Positions 57,401-64,000 of a stretch of 64,000 nucleotides of DNA are shown piece after piece. Position 1 is the stretch's first letter. The number at the start of each line of letters is the position of its first letter. Position numbers and translations under genes: made by a program. Origin of the DNA: Terriglobales bacterium (GTDB taxonomy: Bacteria > Acidobacteriota > Terriglobia > Terriglobales > Acidobacteriaceae); assembly GCA_035573675.1 (NCBI GenBank), contig DATMAB010000010.1, positions 62,001-126,000 of the forward strand. Reading direction: 5' to 3'. Under the pieces are notes generated by a model, which saw only the letters and a list, made by a program, of their open reading frames with translations, searched no databases and was not told the origin of the DNA.

Positions 57401-57861
57401 TGGAGGGGATTCGCGAAGCCGAAGCCCGCTCGCCGCTCGCGCCCATGAACCACGAAGAGCGCCTGGTCGCCGACTTCCGCGGCACCGGGCTGACCGTCGG
57501 CAAACACCCCATGGCCTATCGCCGCGAGGTGCTGGACCTGATGGGCGTACGCCGTGCGGTTGACCTTCCGCGCACGCCGCCCGGCCGGCCGGTGCGCATC
57601 GCTGGGTGCGTAATCGCCCGCCAGCGTCCGGGCACGGCCCGCGGTTTCCTGTTCTTGAGCCTCGAAGACGAAACCGGCATCGCCAACGCCATCGTCACGC
57701 CCGACATCTTCAACCGCCACCGCCTGCTGCTGGTGAGCGAATCGTTCCTGATCATCGAAGGCGTGCTGCAGAACCAGGACAACGTCATCTCGGTGAAGGC
57801 CGAACGCGTGTTGCCGCTTTCCGTCACCCGCGCCCCCACGCGTTCGCATGATTTCCACTAA
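54454..57861 (+). CDS. dnaE2: Error-prone DNA polymerase DnaE2 with three in-frame repeat insertions
   Basis: 1135 residues. An N-terminal PHP domain (YVELHARSAFSFLEGAS) leads to the polymerase core: GRGSAANSAVCYSLGIT, catalytic PDIDLDLPSGDARE at about 432-445, VEVALIRPGPIVGRMVHPYL. A C-terminal OB fold closes the protein (VRIAGCVIARQRPGTARGF). It carries three insertions that consist of intergenic-type repeat: about residues 71-124 (QRHGGTEKEG, MNTDEHGFVLN), about 852-878 and about 936-961. The last two both read RNHDNS.LET.NSKL. Conserved sequence resumes on both sides of each. DnaE2 performs translesion synthesis in the mutasome. The start ATG 54454 follows a hairpin with no separate ribosome site visible. 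Confidence 0.92.
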   Translation: MYVELHARSAFSFLEGASLPEELAQRCVELGLPAMALLDRDGVYGAPRFHLTAKKAGVRAHIGAEVTVRTFSPQRHGGTEKEGPNLPQMNTDEHGFVLNQIRVDPWPSVAAFKAFSVSPCLRGEFRLPLLAASRAGYQNLCRLITRMKLRAQKNEAAATEDDLAPHAAGLICLTGGEEGPLASALARGGMEEARRTLGCLLGIYGRSNVYVELQRHFDRAGEARNRAAVQLARSLGLPLLATNGVGYAQPEQREVLDVLTSIRHHRTLSTAGRLLARNSERHLKSAEEMTRLFADLPQAIAATRELSSRLEFTLNDLGYRFPRYPVPPGETMNSFLRARTEEGARARYRPYHARARRQIERELALIEKLDLAGYFLIVWDLVRYCREQGILVQGRGSAANSAVCYSLGITAVDPVGMDLLFERFLSEERGEWPDIDLDLPSGDARERVIQYLYRRYGERGAAMTANVITYRGRSAAREVGKALGFDPPTLDRLARLTDAWEYKDPADTAERRFRDAGIDLAHPRMKKFFQLFQGVLDLPRHLGQHSGGMVICEGELDAVVPLEPATMPGRVVVQWDKEDCADLGIIKVDLLGLGMMAALGDALTLIREGHGEEVDLAHLPSDDPAVYAALQQADTVGMFQVESRAQMSCLPRLRPRKFYDIVVEVALIRPGPIVGRMVHPYLKRRQGREPVEYPHASLEPVLARTLGVPIFQEQLLRMAMIAAGFTGGEAEELRRALGFKRSVARMREIEVKLRRGMERNGITGAAQDQIVQSISSFALYGFPESHAASFALLAYASAWIKCHYPAAFLAALLNNQPMGFYHPATLVKDAQRHGVRVLPADVTRSDWLCTLEAVARCRLPVASRNHDNSQLETRNSKLAVRLGLCYVKGLRREAAQALLRERARAPFGSVDDLAARVPELRRDELVTLAEIGALNSVSSFQFPVSRRNHDNSKLETGNSKLVFHRRDALWQVERAVRRAGPLLEGIREAEARSPLAPMNHEERLVADFRGTGLTVGKHPMAYRREVLDLMGVRRAVDLPRTPPGRPVRIAGCVIARQRPGTARGFLFLSLEDETGIANAIVTPDIFNRHRLLLVSESFLIIEGVLQNQDNVISVKAERVLPLSVTRAPTRSHDFH
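54666..54825 (+). repeat. 160-base nested palindrome in dnaE2 (insertion A)
   Basis: Arms 54666-54697 and 54794-54825 match at 29 of 32 positions (TTCACCACAGAGACACGG against its complement). An inner pair, GATGAACACGGATGAACACGG against CCGTGGCCATCCGTGG, lies between. It is read through as coding sequence. Confidence 0.9.
57008..57086 (+). repeat. Text-like repeat insertion B in dnaE2
   Basis: GTTGCCCGTTGCCGGCTGCC, then AGAAACCATGACAACTCG and GAAACTCGAAACTCG units. The last 44 bases (57043-57086) match insertion C at 42 of 44 positions. Confidence 0.88.
57260..57337 (+). repeat. Text-like hairpin insertion C in dnaE2
   Basis: CAGTTTCTAGTTTCCAGTTT (57260-57279) faces GAAACTGGAAACTCGAAACTG. 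The core AGAAACCATGACAACTCG is shared with insertion B, 249 bases upstream, in the same reading frame. Confidence 0.88.
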
Positions 57862-57968
57862 GCGAAGCGTGAAAAGTCCGTGGCCCGCCGTGAATTCCAC
57901 AGGTTTTTGCGATACAGTAGATTGTCGCTCCGCTGCACGCGGATCTCGCCGACAAAGGAGGACTTGTT

Positions 57969-58205
57969 ATGGCTGCAACCCCTCGCAAGAGCAGCGGTTC
58001 CACCGGCCGCTCGGCCAAGCCGCCGAAGTCGGCCCAGTCCGAACCCGGCCACGCCACCTCCGTGCTCAACGGCCTGGAGGAGGAGATCCGTCAGCGTGCT
58101 TACGAACTCTACGTCGAACGCGGCTACGAGGACGGGCACGATACCGAAGACTGGCTGCGCGCCGAATCCGAAGTGCTCTCCCGCCACGGGCTTCGCACCG
58201 CCTGA
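57969..58205 (+). CDS. DUF2934 protein
   Basis: 78 residues. The C-terminal half is the DUF2934 signature EEIRQRAYELYVERGYEDGH, then EDWLRAESEVL. The N-terminal 30 are basic, Ser/Pro/Lys-rich and disordered. The function is unknown; the family is frequent in Acidobacteriota and Proteobacteria. Cytoplasmic by composition. Its start is preceded by AAAGGAGG. It lies between dnaE2 and the cytochrome c maturation genes, with a short gap on each side. Confidence 0.9.
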   Translation: MAATPRKSSGSTGRSAKPPKSAQSEPGHATSVLNGLEEEIRQRAYELYVERGYEDGHDTEDWLRAESEVLSRHGLRTA

Positions 58206-58235
58206 GCCCCGGGCGGTTCCCCTCGTGCACCGGGC

Positions 58236-58249
58236 GTGACGTATGTCAC
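58236..58249. promoter_or_regulatory. Crp/Fnr-like operator ahead of ccm cluster
   Basis: GTGA-CGTATG-TCAC, the same perfect dyad type as at 24339 and 24361. It lies 95 bases before the ccmF start in the gap after DUF2934. A redox-responsive Crp/Fnr-family regulator would fit cytochrome c maturation. Confidence 0.6.
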
Positions 58250-58343
58250 ATCCTGCCGTGCCTCCCTGTGTAAGGATGATTCCTGGCTGATGGGGTTTGC
58301 CTAACTCCTTTCGGTTTGAAAGAATTAGACGCCCCTCCTGGAT

Positions 58344-60383
58344 ATGGCTGCCTTCGGTAGTTACGCGCTCCTGCTCGCCCTGGCTCTGAGCGTCTATGGC
58401 TTCGTCGCGGGCCTGGTGGCCCTGGTCTCCGGCGCTTCGGAGCGACTCGGCGAAACTGCGCGCCGTGCCGGCATCGCCTTGTTCGTCGCCGTTTCCGGTG
58501 CCGCAATGGCCCTGGTCGTCTCCGCCTTTCTGGATGACTTTTCCATCTCCTACATTTCCCGGCACAGCAACCGCGACCTCGGGCCCGCGTACAAGTTCGC
58601 CGTCCTCTGGTCGGGACAGGAAGGCTCGCTCTTGTTCTGGGCCTGGCTGCTGGCTGGGTTCGGCCTGCTGGTCCGCGTGCGCCACCATGTGGATACGCGC
58701 CTGACGGCCTACGCTTCCGTCATCCTGGCGGGCGTGGAGGTGTTCTTCCTCCTCCTGGTCAACTTTGCCGCCCATCCCTTCGCGCTGCTGCAGGGCAACA
58801 TCCCCACGGACGGCAACGGCCTGAACCCGCTGCTGCAGTATCCGGAGATGGTCATCCACCCGCCCATGCTCTATTTGGGCTACGTGGGCTTCACCGTCCC
58901 GTTCGCCTTCGCGCTGGGCGCGCTCATCATGCGCTACCCCGGCGAAAAGTGGATTCACATCACGCGCCGCTGGACCATGGTGACCTGGTGCTTCCTCACT
59001 ATCGGCATCTTCCTCGGCGGGCACTGGGCCTACTCCGTGCTGGGCTGGGGAGGCTATTGGGGCTGGGACCCGGTCGAGAACGCTTCCCTTATGCCCTGGC
59101 TCACCGGCACCGCCTTCCTGCACTCGGTGATGATGCAGGAGAAGCGCGGCATGCTGAAGGTGTGGAACATGTGGCTGATCTTCGCCACCTTCCTGCTTTC
59201 TATCCTGGGCACGTTCCTCACCCGCAGCGGCGTGGTCAGTTCGGTACATGCCTTTGCCCAGTCTTCCATCGGAACCTGGTTCTTGGTGTTCTTGGCCATC
59301 AGCTTCTCCGTCTGCCTCTTCTTCTTCCTGCGCAATCGTGATCACCTGAAAAGCGAGAACCGGCTGGAGTCGCTGCTCTCGCGTGAGTCCAGCTTCCTGT
59401 TCAACAACCTGGTCTTTCTGCTGGCCTGCTTCGCGGTGCTGTGGGGCACTCTGTTCCCCATCCTCTCCGAGTGGGTGCAGGGCACCAAGATCACCGTCGG
59501 CCCGCCGTTCTTCAATCGCATACTCGTTCCGGTCGGTTTGTTCCTGCTGGTGCTGACGGGCGTAGGCCCATTGCTCGCCTGGCGGCGTACTTCCTGGGAG
59601 AGCCTGAAGCGCAGCTTCGGCATCCCGGCTCTAATGGCCGCGCTCACCGTGGTCGTGCTCATCGTCGGTGGCATGCGTCCCTGGCAGGACGCATCGGTCG
59701 CGTACTCGGTCATGGCCATTGCGCTTTCGGTGCTGGTCACGCTCACGATCGCCACGGAGTTCGTGCGCGGCGGGCGCGTCATTTCCGGTCATACCGGCCA
59801 GAACCTGCTGGCCTCGATGGTCCAGCTCACCCGCCGTAACACGCGCCGCTACGGCGGCTACATCGTGCACTTCGGCATCGTGGTCCTCTTCGTGGGCTTC
59901 GCCGGCAACGCCTTCAACCGCGACGTCGAGCAGGAACTGGGCTTCGGCGACTCCATGACCATCGGTCCCTACACCCTGGTGAGCAAGGCGTACACGCAGG
60001 ATGACAACGCCAACGCTTTCCGCGACCTTGCCATCCTCGACGTCTACAAGAACGGCCGCTTCCTCGCCACCATGTATCCGGAGCGCCGCTTCTACAAGGC
60101 CAGCCAGCAGACCGCCACCATCGTGGCCAACCGCTCCACTCTCAGGGAAGACCTGTATCTGGTTTACGCCGGCAAGAATGAGGAGACCGATCGGCCCATC
60201 ATCAAGGCTCACCTGAACCCCCTGGTCATGTGGGTGTGGATCGGTGTGGGCATCGTCGTCCTGGGAACTCTGATCGCTATGCTGCCCAACCTGCAGCCCG
60301 CCGCGGCCGTCGCAAAAGCTCGCGCCGCCGAGCCGCGCGCCGCTGCGGCCAAGGAATCTGCGCCCGTGGAGGTCGGCGACTGA
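58344..60383 (+). CDS. ccmF: Cytochrome c maturation haem lyase subunit CcmF
   Basis: 679 residues with about 14 membrane helices. The haem-handling Trp-rich motif is GWGGYWGWDPVENASL, and further family segments are SGQEGSLLFWAW, NPLLQYPEMVIHPPMLYLGYVG and GTFLTRSGVVSSVHAF. A C-terminal periplasmic region and last helix (VMWVWIGVGIVVLGTL) are followed by an Ala/Glu-rich tail. It attaches haem to apocytochrome c on the periplasmic side, with CcmH. The ccmH start follows its stop directly (TGAATG). ATG 58344 is used. Confidence 0.95.
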   Translation: MAAFGSYALLLALALSVYGFVAGLVALVSGASERLGETARRAGIALFVAVSGAAMALVVSAFLDDFSISYISRHSNRDLGPAYKFAVLWSGQEGSLLFWAWLLAGFGLLVRVRHHVDTRLTAYASVILAGVEVFFLLLVNFAAHPFALLQGNIPTDGNGLNPLLQYPEMVIHPPMLYLGYVGFTVPFAFALGALIMRYPGEKWIHITRRWTMVTWCFLTIGIFLGGHWAYSVLGWGGYWGWDPVENASLMPWLTGTAFLHSVMMQEKRGMLKVWNMWLIFATFLLSILGTFLTRSGVVSSVHAFAQSSIGTWFLVFLAISFSVCLFFFLRNRDHLKSENRLESLLSRESSFLFNNLVFLLACFAVLWGTLFPILSEWVQGTKITVGPPFFNRILVPVGLFLLVLTGVGPLLAWRRTSWESLKRSFGIPALMAALTVVVLIVGGMRPWQDASVAYSVMAIALSVLVTLTIATEFVRGGRVISGHTGQNLLASMVQLTRRNTRRYGGYIVHFGIVVLFVGFAGNAFNRDVEQELGFGDSMTIGPYTLVSKAYTQDDNANAFRDLAILDVYKNGRFLATMYPERRFYKASQQTATIVANRSTLREDLYLVYAGKNEETDRPIIKAHLNPLVMWVWIGVGIVVLGTLIAMLPNLQPAAAVAKARAAEPRAAAAKESAPVEVGD

Positions 60384-60893
60384 ATGAAGTTCGTATTTCG
60401 ATTCCGAGCGAAGCGAGGAATCCCTGCTCGCAGCAAGACGACGCGCGTCCTCCGCGTGCTGGCAGTCCTCGTTCTTGCGCTTCTCACCCTCGGCGCCGGC
60501 GACACCACCGCCCGCTACCAGGAACTGGGCAATTCGCTGATGTGCACCTGCGGATGCCGCCAGATCCTGCTGCAGTGCAACCACGTGGGCTGCTCGGCCT
60601 CCGATCGCATGACCAAGGAACTGCAGGTGGCGCTGACGCGCGGCGATTCTGACGACCTCATCCGCCAGGCCTTCATCCAGAAATACGGCGAAACCGTGCT
60701 GGCGGCGCCCGAAGCCAAGGGCTTTAATCTGGTCGCCTGGATCATGCCCGCAGTGACGTTCCTGTTCGGTACGCTGCTGGTGGTCTGGGTGGTGCAGCGC
60801 TGGCGCATGCACGCCGCCACAGCCGGCGTTCCGCTCGCCTCCCCGACCCTCGACGCCTATCGCGAACGCGCCCGCCGGGAGACGGAGCTATGA
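60384..60893 (+). CDS. ccmH: Cytochrome c maturation protein CcmH (repeat-bearing N-terminus)
   Basis: 169 residues. A signal/anchor segment lies at about 20-38. The family redox region is LGNSLMCTCGCRQILLQCNHVGCS: the usual LRCxxCQ is CTCGC here, with further Cys, a variation seen in some phyla. LIRQAFIQKYGETVLAAPEAKGFNLVAWIMP is the conserved remainder, and a second membrane helix is at about 110-130. Residues of about 6-13 (FRAKRGIP) are coded by the intergenic-type palindrome GATTCC-GAGCGAAGCGA-GGAATC (60400-60422). It reduces the apocytochrome CXXCH thiols and works with CcmF. Confidence 0.9.
   Translation: MKFVFRFRAKRGIPARSKTTRVLRVLAVLVLALLTLGAGDTTARYQELGNSLMCTCGCRQILLQCNHVGCSASDRMTKELQVALTRGDSDDLIRQAFIQKYGETVLAAPEAKGFNLVAWIMPAVTFLFGTLLVVWVVQRWRMHAATAGVPLASPTLDAYRERARRETEL
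60400..60422 (+). repeat. GATTCC-GAGCGAAGCGA-GGAATC palindrome in ccmH start (family I)
   Basis: A six-base inverted pair around a GAGCGAAGCGA centre, read as coding sequence. This is another repeat of the intergenic type lying inside a gene. Confidence 0.6.
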
Positions 60894-61177
60894 TCGCCGC
60901 CGCCTGCATCCTGTTCACTGTGCTGGTGCTGGTCTATGTCTTCTATGTGCGCGAGCCCGAGTACGCCACCCCGGAGAAGACCCGCCTCGCCTATCTTCTC
61001 GAGCGCAAGGACGTGGTCTACGAGAACCTCCGCGACCTCAATTTCGAGTTCAAAGCCGGCAAGTTCCCCGAGCGCGACTACTTCGCCATGCGCGATGCGC
61101 TGGAAGCTGAAGCCGCCCAGGTCCTCGCCGAGATAGACGACATCGAACGCTCCCAGATGCAAGGAGCCCACGCGTGA
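60890..61177 (+). CDS. Small membrane-anchored protein, CcmI-like N-terminal part
   Basis: 95 residues. An N-terminal membrane helix (about 3-20, ACILFTVLVLVYVFYV) leads to a soluble helical part, LEKxxV-type KDVVYENLRDLNFEFKAGKFPERDYFAMRDALEAEAAQVLAEID. The pattern L..K..VY.NL.DL.FE...GK....DY...R..LE.EA matches the N-terminal region of CcmI-type subunits, without the TPR part. Its start overlaps the ccmH stop (ATGA at 60890-60893). It is probably part of the haem lyase complex, but the family assignment is by pattern only. Confidence 0.75.
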   Translation: MIAAACILFTVLVLVYVFYVREPEYATPEKTRLAYLLERKDVVYENLRDLNFEFKAGKFPERDYFAMRDALEAEAAQVLAEIDDIERSQMQGAHA

Positions 61178-61322
61178 TGGTTGCACCCCAACCCTGCGGC
61201 GTCATCCAGAGCGAAGAAGGGCCCGCGGTCCTCGCTCTCCCACAAGCGCGGCAAACCCGAGTCGAGGGACCTGGGGTCATGGTTTCTCCATTTTCATTTT
61301 GCATTCTTCATTTTCCAATCTC

Positions 61323-62603
61323 ATGAACTTCCATCGCCGAATCGCACTCGTCGCTCTCCTCGTCCTTCCCCTCTCGGCCCTTGGCCAGTCGCTCGCCGGC
61401 ACGGTCCGCAACTTGACCACCGGCAAACCCCAGGCCCGAGCCGAAGTTGTGCTCCTGCGAATGGATCAGGGCATGGACGAAGAGGCGCGTACTCAGGCCG
61501 ACGCCCAGGGCCGTTTTTCCTTCAAGCTGGCTGACGCCGCTGTGCCCCACATGGTGCGCGTCAACCACCAGGACGTGAACTACTTTCGCCAGGCGCCGCC
61601 GGGCACCGAGTCCGTCGAAGTGGAAGTTTACGACGCGGCAGCCAGGGTCGAGGGCATCCGCGGCATCGTCAACGTCCTCCGCTACCAGGCCGACGCCTCC
61701 GGGCTGCAGGTGACCGAGGTCTACGGTATCAAGAACGAATCCAGCCCGCCGCGCACCTGGATGGACAAACGCACGCTCCAAATCTACCTGCCCGCCGGAG
61801 CCCAGATTGACAGCGCGCTCGTCGCCGGACCCGGCGGCCTGCCGGTGAATTCTTCGCCCGTGCCCATGGACGACAAGGGGCACTACGGCTTCGTCTTTCC
61901 TATCCGCCCGGGCGAAACCCGCTTCCAGCTCTCCTACCGGCTGCCTTACAGCGGACATCTCGACTTCAAGCCGCGGCTCACCTTGCCGGTCGAGCACCTG
62001 GTAGTGATGCATCCCACTTCCATGCAGTTCACGCCCGCGCCCGGTTCCGCCGGCTTTGAGCAGAACATGGAGGACCAGGGTGCGCTCATCCACGTGGCCA
62101 CTACGGTTGCGCCCGGAAGCGAACCGGCGTATCGCATCGCGGGCACCGGCACCATGCCGGAGATCGCTTCGAGTGCCGGAGGCTCGGGCGGTGCAGCCTC
62201 TGCCGCTGCCGAGGGCCAGCGTCAGGGTCCGGGCGGCGGCCTCGGCCCGCCTTCTGAGGGCCCCAACCCGCTGCAAGGTCAGATGGGGTGGATCCTCGGC
62301 GGCTTTGCCGTGTTGCTCACGTTCGGCGCCATCATGATGATGCGCCGCCCGCGCCTCGCTCCCGCCCCGGGCGGCGGTTCTGCCGTCGCCGTCCCGCGAC
62401 CGTCGGCAGCGGGCGCTACGGCTGCCTTGCCCTCCGCTCCCACGCGTTCTGCGTTGTTGCTCGACGCCCTGAAAGAAGAGCTCTTCGCCCTCGAAGTCGA
62501 CCGCCAGCAGGGCCGTCTCTCCCCCGAGGAGTACGAGAAAACCAAGGCCGCCCTCGACCTCACCCTGGCGCGCGCTCTAAGTCGAACGAAAAAAGCCGGT
62601 TAG
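61323..62603 (+). CDS. Membrane protein with carboxypeptidase-regulatory-like extracytoplasmic part
   Basis: 426 residues. After the signal peptide (about 1-21, ending ALGQ) comes a beta-sandwich domain, about 22-110, of the carboxypeptidase-regulatory type (LAGTVRNLTTGKPQARAEVVLL). A second beta-rich region of about 115-260 follows, then a Gly/Ala/Pro linker, one membrane helix (about 322-340, MGWILGGFAVLLTFGAIMM), and a cytoplasmic tail ending in two helices (LLLDALKEELFALEVDRQQG, LSPEEYEKTKAAL). It is adjacent to the ccm genes, so a role in envelope assembly or cytochrome c maturation is possible but not shown by any motif. The gap to the gene before it is 145 bases. Confidence 0.75.
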   Translation: MNFHRRIALVALLVLPLSALGQSLAGTVRNLTTGKPQARAEVVLLRMDQGMDEEARTQADAQGRFSFKLADAAVPHMVRVNHQDVNYFRQAPPGTESVEVEVYDAAARVEGIRGIVNVLRYQADASGLQVTEVYGIKNESSPPRTWMDKRTLQIYLPAGAQIDSALVAGPGGLPVNSSPVPMDDKGHYGFVFPIRPGETRFQLSYRLPYSGHLDFKPRLTLPVEHLVVMHPTSMQFTPAPGSAGFEQNMEDQGALIHVATTVAPGSEPAYRIAGTGTMPEIASSAGGSGGAASAAAEGQRQGPGGGLGPPSEGPNPLQGQMGWILGGFAVLLTFGAIMMMRRPRLAPAPGGGSAVAVPRPSAAGATAALPSAPTRSALLLDALKEELFALEVDRQQGRLSPEEYEKTKAALDLTLARALSRTKKAG

Positions 62604-62792
62604 CTTCCGGAACCACAGCCTCGCAACTTCGTACTTATTAGTGGATTTGTTTGACTCGGAGGAAGGAGGAAATTCCGGTACCGTCCCTGATCCCGGCCCG
62701 AGGGGGAAACACTGGGTACTGGGTACTCGCAACTCGGTACTCGCCACTCCTCACCGGCATCTAATGTTGTGATGTGAGGCACGAAAGGAGCT

Positions 62793-63647
62793 ATGGGAAA
62801 CACTTTCAAGACCGCATTCCTTCTCACCGCGATGACCCTTCTGCTGGTGTCGCTCGGGCGCGCCTTCGGCGGCCAGAGCGGCATGGTGCTGGCGCTGGGG
62901 CTGGCCGTGGTGATGAACTTTGTCGCCTACTTTTTTTCCGACAAGCTGGCATTGGCAGCCTATCGCGCGCAACCTGTCACGCGCGAGCAGTTGCCGCAGG
63001 TCTATGACATCGTCGAGCGCCTGACGCAGCGCATGGGCATGCCCATGCCTAAGCTGTATGTCATCCCCACAGATTCACCAAATGCGTTTGCCACAGGCCG
63101 CAACCCGCAGCACGCGTCCGTGGCCGTCACCATGGGGATTCTCAAGCTGCTGAGCAACGAGGAACTGGAAGGCGTGCTGGCGCACGAGCTGGGCCATGTG
63201 CGCAACCGCGACATCCTCATCAGCTCGATTGCCGCTACCCTCGCCGGGGCTATCACCTGGCTGGCCGAGATCGGCCGCTTCGGCTTGATCTTCGGCGGCT
63301 ACAGCCGCGACGACCGCGATCGCGGTGGCGGTATCGGGGCGCTGCTCATGCTGCTTCTCGCGCCGCTGGCGGCCATGCTCATCCAGTTCGCCGTCTCGCG
63401 CTCGCGCGAGTACGCCGCCGACGCCACCGGAGCCGAACTGACCGGCAATCCCTATGGCCTGGCCCGCGCCCTGGAAAAGCTGGACGCTTACTCCAAGCGC
63501 CTGCCTATGGCGGCTTCACCCTCCAGCGCGCACCTGTTCATCGTGCAGCCGCTGACCGGCGCCGACTTTGCCAGCCTGTTCTCCACCCACCCGCCCATCC
63601 CCAAGCGCATCGAGCGCCTGATTGGGCGGCCGGGGGGCAGCGTCTGA
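62793..63647 (+). CDS. htpX: HtpX-type zinc metalloprotease
   Basis: 284 residues. Zinc motif HELGH is at 131-135, with the third ligand Glu in SREYAADATGAEL (about 207). Two N-terminal membrane helices lie at about 7-25 and 30-50, with a second pair at about 145-165 and 183-203. SPNAFATGRNP and LFSTHPPIPKRIERL are diagnostic for HtpX. It degrades misfolded membrane proteins at the inner membrane. ATG 62793 is preceded by AAAGGAG. The upstream gap has ACTGGGTACTCGCAACTCGG-type repeat and no clear stress-promoter match. Confidence 0.95.
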   Translation: MGNTFKTAFLLTAMTLLLVSLGRAFGGQSGMVLALGLAVVMNFVAYFFSDKLALAAYRAQPVTREQLPQVYDIVERLTQRMGMPMPKLYVIPTDSPNAFATGRNPQHASVAVTMGILKLLSNEELEGVLAHELGHVRNRDILISSIAATLAGAITWLAEIGRFGLIFGGYSRDDRDRGGGIGALLMLLLAPLAAMLIQFAVSRSREYAADATGAELTGNPYGLARALEKLDAYSKRLPMAASPSSAHLFIVQPLTGADFASLFSTHPPIPKRIERLIGRPGGSV

Positions 63648-63672
63648 TAGATTCTGACTGATGCTGTCTCGT

Positions 63673-63696
63673 AGAGACGCAGCTTGCTGCGTCTCT
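63673..63696. terminator. Hairpin after htpX
   Basis: AGAGACGCAGC, a two-base loop and GCTGCGTCTCT: a perfect 11-bp stem 26 bases after the htpX stop. There is only a weak T-tract (CTGATCGGTTT). A terminator is likely, a simple repeat is possible. Confidence 0.5.
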
Positions 63697-63794
63697 CTGA
63701 TCGGTTTGACAGCCTCGCTGGCCTCACCGAAAATAGAAGTGTTGTTCCTGCCATGAGACGAGTCCGCCACCGGCGGACGCCCCGTCTCCGATGT

Positions 63795-63881
63795 GCCGAA
63801 GTGGCGGAATTGGCAGACGCGCATGGTTCAGGTCCATGTGCCCGCAAGGGCGTGGGGGTTCGAGTCCCTTCTTCGGCACCA
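63795..63881 (+). tRNA. tRNA-Leu (anticodon CAG)
   Basis: A class II tRNA, 87 bases. The acceptor GCCGAAG pairs with CTTCGGC, with discriminator A and an encoded CCA. The anticodon stem CATGG/CCATG holds loop TTCAGGT, giving CAG. The long variable arm is TGCCCGCAAGGGCGT, and the T-arm GGGGG TTCGAGT CCCTT includes a G-U pair. Confidence 0.95.
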
Positions 63882-63937
63882 GCACTCAGCTTCCAGCTTT
63901 CAATCCCCCGCATATGGCCTGGTTAGTGTTGGAGGGC

Positions 63938-64000
63938 TTACCGCCTTCCGCCTTTGGCCCAGCGCTCGGCGCGCTCCAGGGGGATGACGACGGCGAAGCG
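63938..64000 (-). CDS. C-terminal end of a minus-strand gene
   Basis: The last 20 codons of a frame that enters from the right edge and stops at 63938-63940 (TAA read on the minus strand). The visible peptide, RFAVVIPLERAERWAKGGRR, ends in a basic tail. Too short to name. Confidence 0.4.
   Translation of the reverse strand, partial: RFAVVIPLERAERWAKGGRR

Overview
The window is high-GC DNA that reads as a chromosomal segment of a soil-type Acidobacteriota (Terriglobia-like) organism. The inference rests on two very large Oar-like TonB-dependent receptors with an N-terminal carboxypeptidase-regulatory domain, a DUF3106 protein, a DUF2934 protein, an ECF sigma factor coupled to a Ser/Thr kinase, a PD-(D/E)XK endonuclease of the group I intron-associated type, an imuA-imuB-dnaE2 mutasome, and a high load of short palindromic or text-like intergenic repeats. 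No rRNA is present, so the phylum is inferred. Three tRNAs are present: Val-CAC, Glu-CTC and Leu-CAG.

Layout. 1-5.9 kb: end of an alpha/beta hydrolase, a small coiled protein, an RlpA-like lipoprotein, a HIT protein, a receiver-like protein with a basic N-terminus, a VOC protein coupled to a secreted protein, and two paralogous small membrane proteins. 6-7.8 kb: an ECF sigma factor and Ser/Thr kinase with overlapping codons. 8-17.6 kb: a B12-binding radical SAM protein, tRNA-Val, a sigma/anti-sigma pair, DUF3106, a fatty-acid-hydroxylase-type membrane protein, a VOC protein, a PD-(D/E)XK protein, proline dehydrogenase, thioredoxin reductase and small unknowns. 17.8-25.9 kb: a membrane SpoIIE-type phosphatase, a SYLF protein, an orphan sugar-type binding lipoprotein coupled to an MFS transporter, an NTF2-like protein, and a divergent hemerythrin/aldehyde dehydrogenase pair sharing tandem Crp/Fnr-like sites. 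26.0-26.6 kb: a DUF4256 gene of visibly lower GC, flanked by copies of one palindrome.

26.7-48.8 kb is a large accessory catabolic island. It holds an alpha/beta hydrolase, an isochorismatase-family amidohydrolase, three nitrilase-superfamily proteins (one without the catalytic cysteine), two paralogous Oar-like receptors, a three-subunit molybdenum hydroxylase, three styrene/indole-monooxygenase-type flavoproteins (one fused to its own flavin reductase), an LLM-class flavin oxidoreductase and an SDR. The enzyme mix resembles uptake, hydroxylation, epoxidation, ring opening and deamidation of an N-containing aromatic compound. The substrate is unknown, and no dedicated regulator gene lies inside the island.

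48.8-64 kb: tRNA-Glu, a uridine-kinase-like gene, two tandem PPK2 genes, the imuA-imuB-dnaE2 operon, DUF2934, a ccmF-ccmH-ccmI-like cytochrome c maturation cluster with a Crp/Fnr-like site upstream, a secreted carboxypeptidase-regulatory-like protein, htpX, tRNA-Leu and the tail of a minus-strand gene.

Most unusual signal: the palindromic repeats that fill intergenic gaps elsewhere in the window are also found in frame inside the coding sequences of the mutasome (one in imuA, two in imuB, three in dnaE2) and again in its intergenic gaps. The reading frames stay open and add peptide segments to otherwise conserved proteins. This resembles Rickettsia palindromic elements in principle, but the sequences here are different.
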